Origin: Pyxidicoccus parkwaysis
Lineage (GTDB): Bacteria; Myxococcota; Myxococcia; Myxococcales; Myxococcaceae
DNA length: 64,000 nucleotides
Reading direction: 5' to 3'
Assembly: GCF_017301735.1 (NCBI RefSeq)
Contig: NZ_CP071090.1
Location: forward strand, 1,984,001 to 2,048,000
Position numbers and translations under genes: made by a program. Of the stretch, positions 60,627 through 64,000 are shown piece after piece; position 1 is the stretch's first letter, and each line of letters opens with the position of its first letter. The notes below the pieces were generated by a model. That model was not told the DNA's origin. It ran no database searches and was given only the letters and a program-made list of their open reading frames with translations.

Positions 60627-60777
60627 GCTGACGGGGCCCGGCTTCGTGCGGTCTGTCCTCCGTCACCTGGAGGGGGAACTCCGGGAACTTGCTGCGGATG
60701 CGACTCACGCAGATGGGGCAGCCAAACTTCGCCCCGGAGCGGTGCTCGCACTTCACCTGCTCGGTACACGTCGTCAT
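60556..60777 (-). CDS. Small zinc-finger protein, possibly the N-terminus of the coiled-coil gene
   Basis: ATG 60777: MTTCTEQVKCEHRSGAKFGC PICVSRIRSKFPEFPLQVTE, a C-x-H...C-x2-C zinc motif. After VTED the frame becomes low-complexity Arg/Ala while the +1 frame carries the 59742 protein (RTKPGPVSVPWEMAERAW). Confidence 0.45.
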   Translation of the reverse strand: MTTCTEQVKCEHRSGAKFGCPICVSRIRSKFPEFPLQVTEDRPHEAGPRQRALGDGRARVGRLFAGVRARAER

Positions 60778-60850
60778 GGGGCACCTCGGGGACTGCGGAG
60801 GAAAGCGCGGGCGGCCCGCGAAGCACCGCCCGCGCGAAAGCCAGAGAGGA

Positions 60851-61438
60851 CTACGGAACCGGCAGGGGCACCGCCTCCTTCGCGGCGATGGCCAGGGCGA
60901 CGGCGACAGCCAATGCCACGTCACGCGCCGTGAGGTCGGCGCCCTTCACCTTCTCGGCGCGCGCCGAGTACTTCTCAGTCACCGTCCGCGCCTGGGGCAT
61001 GCCCTCGGTGTTGCGCTTGATGAAGAGCGCAACCAGCTCCGCACCGCGGTTCGAGGGGGCGCCAGGAGGAGGGCGGCACCACTCCGCCTCACGCGCCCGG
61101 TAGTGGGCGAGCGCGTCAGGCAGTCCCTTGACGTCGTCCGGAGTCAGGACGGATGGCGGGTTCAGCATCATGTCCTGCACGAACCCGGCGCACAGCTTCG
61201 CCAAGGCGCACTCGATTTCCTCGCGGACAAGTGGGTTCTTCGGGCCGACGTTGACGTGGTTCCGGAATGCGTTCTGCAACGTGCCCAGAAGACGCGCGGA
61301 GTTCTGGAACACGACGCGCGCGAACACCTGCCGTAGCCCAGGGATGGGGGTTGCCTCGGTCAGCGGCGGGGTGCCCGCGAGTGCGAGGGGAGGCCAGGTC
61401 AGAAGGAAGAGCAGGAACAGCGAAATTGCCTTGCGCAT
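60851..61438 (-). CDS. Secreted protein, unknown
   Basis: 195 residues with a signal peptide (MRKAISLFLLFLLTWPPLAL, cleavage near ALAG). The body is helical with three Cys (ECALAKLCAG; EWCRPPPG). No family is recognised. It lies within the right early cluster. Confidence 0.55.
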   Translation of the reverse strand: MRKAISLFLLFLLTWPPLALAGTPPLTEATPIPGLRQVFARVVFQNSARLLGTLQNAFRNHVNVGPKNPLVREEIECALAKLCAGFVQDMMLNPPSVLTPDDVKGLPDALAHYRAREAEWCRPPPGAPSNRGAELVALFIKRNTEGMPQARTVTEKYSARAEKVKGADLTARDVALAVAVALAIAAKEAVPLPVP

Positions 61439-61471
61439 GATGTCTCTGTTGGGACTGCGGGCTGGGCCGAA

Positions 61472-61532
61472 GCCGCGACGCCGGAGTCGAACCGGCGGGT
61501 GCGTGGTGAGCGGGCACCTGGTGCTGTCGCGG
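61472..61532 (-). ncRNA. tRNA-like element lacking a D-arm
   Basis: On the minus strand a perfect 7-bp acceptor CCGCGAC (61526-61532) / GTCGCGG (61473-61479) and a canonical T-arm GCCGG-TTCGACT-CCGGC (61480-61496) are correctly adjoined. Only 29 nt lie between them, enough for one arm: GGTGC/GCACC with an 11-nt loop. No CCA; next base C. It is too short for a normal tRNA. Confidence 0.55.
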
Positions 61533-61717
61533 TACGGGGAAAAGGTGCGGGCACCGGCTCAGGCGGGGGGGGAATTCCCGAGCCGGGCCCGCGGTGGCAC
61601 GCAGCGCGCGCCGTGAAGAACTGCCCCGCCGGACCACCCGGCGGGTGTGACGGTGGACGGGTTCGGCCCAGCGCAGTCCTGTGAGGCTGCGACTGGCCCG
61701 CCACCACCACGGTAGGG

Positions 61718-61739
61718 CCCCGCCCGTGCTGGCGCGGGG
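61718..61739 (-). terminator. Hairpin after the annealase gene
   Basis: CCCCGC/GCGGGG stem (6 bp plus two more pairs with a bulge), 9 bp beyond the bet stop on the minus strand. No T-run. Confidence 0.4.
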
Positions 61740-61747
61740 AGTGTGGC

Positions 61748-62803
61748 TCAGCCGTCCGAGCCCGGCTCGCGTGAGTCCTGCAGCGGAGGCAGCGCGGCGC
61801 GGAACTCGGCCTCCGCTTCCAGCATGGCGAGGTTCTCGCGCATGGCACGGGCCCAGCGCGCCTTCGGCTCAGCAGTCAGCTTCTCGTTGGCCAGGGCGAT
61901 GCTGTCGCCCAGCTCCACGTCGGAGAGCTCGGCGGCCAGCATCCCCTTGCAGGGGCCGAAGGCGACCACCGTGGCCGAGTTCCGAGGCATGGGCGGGGCG
62001 CTCGGCGCGGGCTGTGCCGCCGTCTCCGGCTGCTGCTCGACGCGCACCTCGGCCGGCGCGGGCTGCTGCTGGCGCTGCATGCCGGTGGCAGCCACCTCCA
62101 GCGCTTCTCGCGTGGCCGTCGTGGCAGGCAGGGCAGGGGGCGGAGCCGCGCGGGAGGCCGTCTGCGAGGGCGCAGCGCTCACCACCTCCTGCTGTACGTC
62201 CTCGGTGGGCTGCTCATCGGCGGGCAACTCCTCGCGCACGTACAGGCCGCCGAAGGCCTCCGGGTACGCCTTGCGCAGCGCGGCCACGCGGGCGCACTTC
62301 TCGATCATGGTCGTGGGAATCTTCGCCCACAGCGGCGTTGTCTGGACGTAGCCGCTGAAGTCCAGCCACACCACGACGGGCAGCTTCCCGTCGCGCACCA
62401 CCCGGGCCCACGCGCCGACGAGTGCGCCCTTACGCTTGGCCGGGTTGAAGCGGTGCACCACCTCGCCCTTGCCCTGGTCCAGGCTGATTTCGTCCTCCGC
62501 GAAGACAGCGGACGCCTGGAGCCCTCGGAAGTCCGGGAAGCGCTCGGCACGGGCGAGCATGCCGGCCTCGCTGGGCTGGAACTCGTGCTTCGTCACCCAC
62601 TGGGGCCGCTCGCGGTTGCCCACGTTGAGCCGGCGCGCGACGCAGAAGGCTTCCTTCAGCAGCGGGTCCAGGCCACTGCGCCGGCACTGCTCCATGAAGA
62701 GGAGGAACTCGTCCTCGCTGATGCCCTTGGGGCAGATGGTCCGCCGCACGAGTTCCGCGCGCTCCGGAGTCCAGCCGTTGTGGGGCACGTTGCCGTCAGC
62801 CAT
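61748..62803 (-). CDS. bet: Bet/RecT-family single-strand annealing recombinase
   Basis: 351 residues. The N-terminal 200 carry the Bet pattern: LLFMEQCRRSGLDPLLKEAF, VTKHEFQPSEAGMLARAERF PDF, HRFNPAKRKGALVGAWARVV, then IPTTMIEKCARVAALRKAYP. The C-terminal ~150 are a Pro/Gln/Ala-rich linker and a small helical end. It anneals complementary strands in phage recombination. The usual partner exonuclease is not seen in the window. Confidence 0.88.
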   Translation of the reverse strand: MADGNVPHNGWTPERAELVRRTICPKGISEDEFLLFMEQCRRSGLDPLLKEAFCVARRLNVGNRERPQWVTKHEFQPSEAGMLARAERFPDFRGLQASAVFAEDEISLDQGKGEVVHRFNPAKRKGALVGAWARVVRDGKLPVVVWLDFSGYVQTTPLWAKIPTTMIEKCARVAALRKAYPEAFGGLYVREELPADEQPTEDVQQEVVSAAPSQTASRAAPPPALPATTATREALEVAATGMQRQQQPAPAEVRVEQQPETAAQPAPSAPPMPRNSATVVAFGPCKGMLAAELSDVELGDSIALANEKLTAEPKARWARAMRENLAMLEAEAEFRAALPPLQDSREPGSDG

Positions 62804-62816
62804 GGGTGTCGTCTCC

Positions 62817-63020
62817 TCACTCGTAGCGCTCGCCGGCTTCCTGCTCAGCACGGCGCAGCAGCTCCCGCTCTTCGGCGGTGATGTCGTCCACTTCGTCCAG
62901 CCACTCGAAGTCCCGCCACCGGTGAGCCCCCTCGTGCCCGTCCTCGCGCTCGCACAGCACCCAGCTGCGCTCCGGGTGCTCCGCGAATGCGTGACAGAGG
63001 TAGAGGAAGTTGGAAGGCAT
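62817..63020 (-). CDS. Small zinc-binding phage protein
   Basis: 67 residues, MPSNFLYLCHAFAEHPERSW VLCEREDGHEGAHRWRDFEW, with a C-H...C...H-x3-H zinc set and an acidic C-terminus. It lies 13 bp upstream of bet on the same strand. Confidence 0.6.
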   Translation of the reverse strand: MPSNFLYLCHAFAEHPERSWVLCEREDGHEGAHRWRDFEWLDEVDDITAEERELLRRAEQEAGERYE

Positions 63021-63063
63021 TGGGACCTCTTGAGTCCCATGCTGTAAGCCCTACGTCTGACAT

Positions 63064-63465
63064 CTATTTTGACTCGTGCTCCATGGCGTTGAGCGCGGCG
63101 ACTCCGGCCGCCCACTTCGCCTTCCGCGCCCACCACGTCTCCACGTCGAGAAAGGTGTGCAGTGCGAGTTCCGCAGCACGGAGCGCCACCACCTCACCTC
63201 GGTAGTGCGTCACCGCGCGCTGTTCCTCGTGCCACAGGCGCTGCGTGGCACGGGTGCCGTCAGGCGTGAGGCGGGCCAACGCGTCCTCAGCCGCACGGAG
63301 CGCCTCCACCGCCTTCGCCTGCCGCGCGGGGATTCCAGCGGCCTCGGCCAGCGCCTCACGAATGGCGGCGTCCTGCTCCGGCCTCCACCACGCTTCCAGT
63401 GCGCGAAGCCGCTGGCAGGCGTCGCCCAGTTCGCCGACAGGTTGTGGTGATGCGCAGGCCGTCAC
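63064..63465 (-). CDS. Helical phage protein, unknown
   Basis: 133 residues from a GTG overlapping the previous stop. Almost all helix (ALEAWWRPEQDAAIREALAE; VEALRAAEDALARLT). N-terminal MTACASPQP might be a lipid-like or simply soluble start. No family is recognised. Confidence 0.55.
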   Translation of the reverse strand: MTACASPQPVGELGDACQRLRALEAWWRPEQDAAIREALAEAAGIPARQAKAVEALRAAEDALARLTPDGTRATQRLWHEEQRAVTHYRGEVVALRAAELALHTFLDVETWWARKAKWAAGVAALNAMEHESK

Positions 63466-63650
63466 GGCAATGCCCCTGCATCCCGAAGCGCGAGCTGGAT
63501 GCGCTCCACGAGTCCGAGCGGCCAGCCCTCCGGCTCGCCCTGCGTTTCCAGCACCTCGTGGACCTCCAGAAGGGTGCTCGTCACCGTTGGCGCCCCGGGA
63601 TTGCCCTCGTGCGCTGCGGACGCCTCCGCTGTCTGCTTCTCGTTCGTCAT
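63462..63650 (-). CDS. Small phage protein, first gene of the right early operon
   Basis: 62 residues from ATG 63650 (MTNEKQTAEASAAHEGNPGA); GGGGG 5 bp upstream. C-terminal helix WPLGLVERIQLALRDAG. Longer starts at 63682 and 63755 run into the promoter region. Confidence 0.5.
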   Translation of the reverse strand: MTNEKQTAEASAAHEGNPGAPTVTSTLLEVHEVLETQGEPEGWPLGLVERIQLALRDAGALP

Positions 63651-63885
63651 TGAATCCCCCGCTACTGGTGCTGTCATCGGCGTCCTCGCGTCTTGCTGAC
63701 CGCTCGCGCCCACGCGCCGCCCCTCTCCCTCCCGGGAGCCCCGTCCGTCCGTCATCTTTAATCTGCATATTGCTCGTATTTGATATCAAATCAAGTTGAT
63801 GTTCGAGTGATTGTGAGGATACGGTTTTCGGGCAAGACCGTCGGCACTGTTGCGGTCCCACCAGCAACCACATAAGGAGGCGCGC
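63651..63885. promoter_or_regulatory. Divergent promoter/operator region
   Basis: A/T-rich gap between leftward and rightward early genes. The 14-bp perfect palindrome ATTTGATATCAAAT at 63778-63791 is flanked by CAAATCAAGTTGATG, a second half-site. Leftward -35-like TTGATT and rightward TTGATG (17 bp) GGATAC are plausible. It is probably the repressor-controlled switch or an early promoter pair. Confidence 0.55.
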
Positions 63886-64000
63886 ATGGGCGCCGTCACC
63901 GCGGCCCTGAAAGAGGACGTGATGCCGATGTTCGAGAGGCGCGGCCCGCTGGACGTCATCATCCAGAAGCCGGCGCGGCTGCCGAAGAGGGAGTGGCTGA
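63886..64000 (+). CDS. Start of a rightward phage gene (cut by window edge)
   Basis: ATG 63886 with AAGGAGG 6 bp upstream: MGAVTAALKEDVMPMFERRG PLDVIIQKPARLPKREWL..., open to the end. Too short to assign. Confidence 0.6.
   Translation, partial: MGAVTAALKEDVMPMFERRGPLDVIIQKPARLPKREWL

Larger units (their letters stand above)
11092..64000. mobile_element. Siphovirus-like prophage, left end at tRNA-Arg, right end outside the window
   Basis: A phage gene set runs from just after the tRNA to the window end: sigma-like regulators, methyltransferases, RusA, Bet annealase, TerS/TerL, portal, protease, HK97-type capsid, tail tube, tape measure, tip protein, holin and endolysin. No integrase and no second copy of the tRNA 3' end are found, so attR lies beyond 64000. 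The minimum size is about 53 kb. Accessory genes and an IS21 element make it larger than its core needs, so some parts may be degenerate. Confidence 0.9.

Overview
The window is GC-rich DNA of a delta-proteobacterial, myxobacterial type, most likely Myxococcaceae (Myxococcus, Corallococcus or Pyxidicoccus). This rests on a type VI secretion spike gene, a very large repeat-rich surface protein with a Cys / hydrophobic / Arg-rich C-terminus, strong G/C third-position bias, and phage genes of the Mx type. Bases 1-10.9 kb are ordinary chromosome: the 3'-truncated end of a TssJ lipoprotein gene and a VgrG gene (both minus), then an OmpA-type outer-membrane protein with calcium-binding repeats and a 1944-residue secreted repeat protein resembling AgmC (both plus).

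A tRNA-Arg(CCG) gene at 11018-11091 marks the left end of a siphovirus-like prophage that fills the rest of the window and runs past base 64000. No integrase is visible, so it is expected beyond the right edge. The left early operon (11.2-17.8 kb, plus) is a chain of about ten genes joined by ATGA/GTGA start-stop overlaps: a sigma-70-like factor, a LexA-like winged helix, zinc-ribbon proteins, a C5 cytosine methyltransferase with internal repeats, an ASCH-like protein, and a possible replication protein whose gene contains an iteron-like array. Next comes a non-coding block of about 760 bp packed with perfect hairpins (18.87-19.63 kb), then rusA, a second sigma-like gene, and a few secreted or lipoprotein cargo genes.

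The late module (41.8 kb back to 23.7 kb, minus) reads TerS, TerL, portal, prohead protease, HK97-type capsid, head-tail connectors, tail tube, a tail chaperone pair with a classic -1 slippery site, an inserted GIY-YIG homing endonuclease, tape measure, distal tail protein and fibronectin-type tip protein. Between TerL and portal lie two cargo genes separated by a decayed second portal-start/TerL-end junction. A 12-bp sequence (CGCCCCTTCTCY on the coding strand) recurs 3-6 bp before many minus-strand start codons, where a Shine-Dalgarno sequence would be expected.

Plus-strand genes from 42.1 to 46.2 kb include an NlpC/P60 endolysin and an LLH-type holin. They are followed by a beta-class DNA methyltransferase and an AHH-nuclease toxin with an Imm11-like immunity gene. 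The 48.6-57.8 kb stretch is a patchwork: frameshifted small genes, an IS66-like remnant, an intact IS21-family element that splits a TIR-domain gene, a NERD-domain gene and a DUF4157 metallopeptidase-like gene. The right minus-strand early cluster (58.6-63.65 kb) holds another ASCH-like gene, a coiled-coil protein, a secreted protein, a D-arm-less tRNA-like element and the Bet/RecT annealase. It is driven from a palindromic divergent control region at about 63.78 kb.
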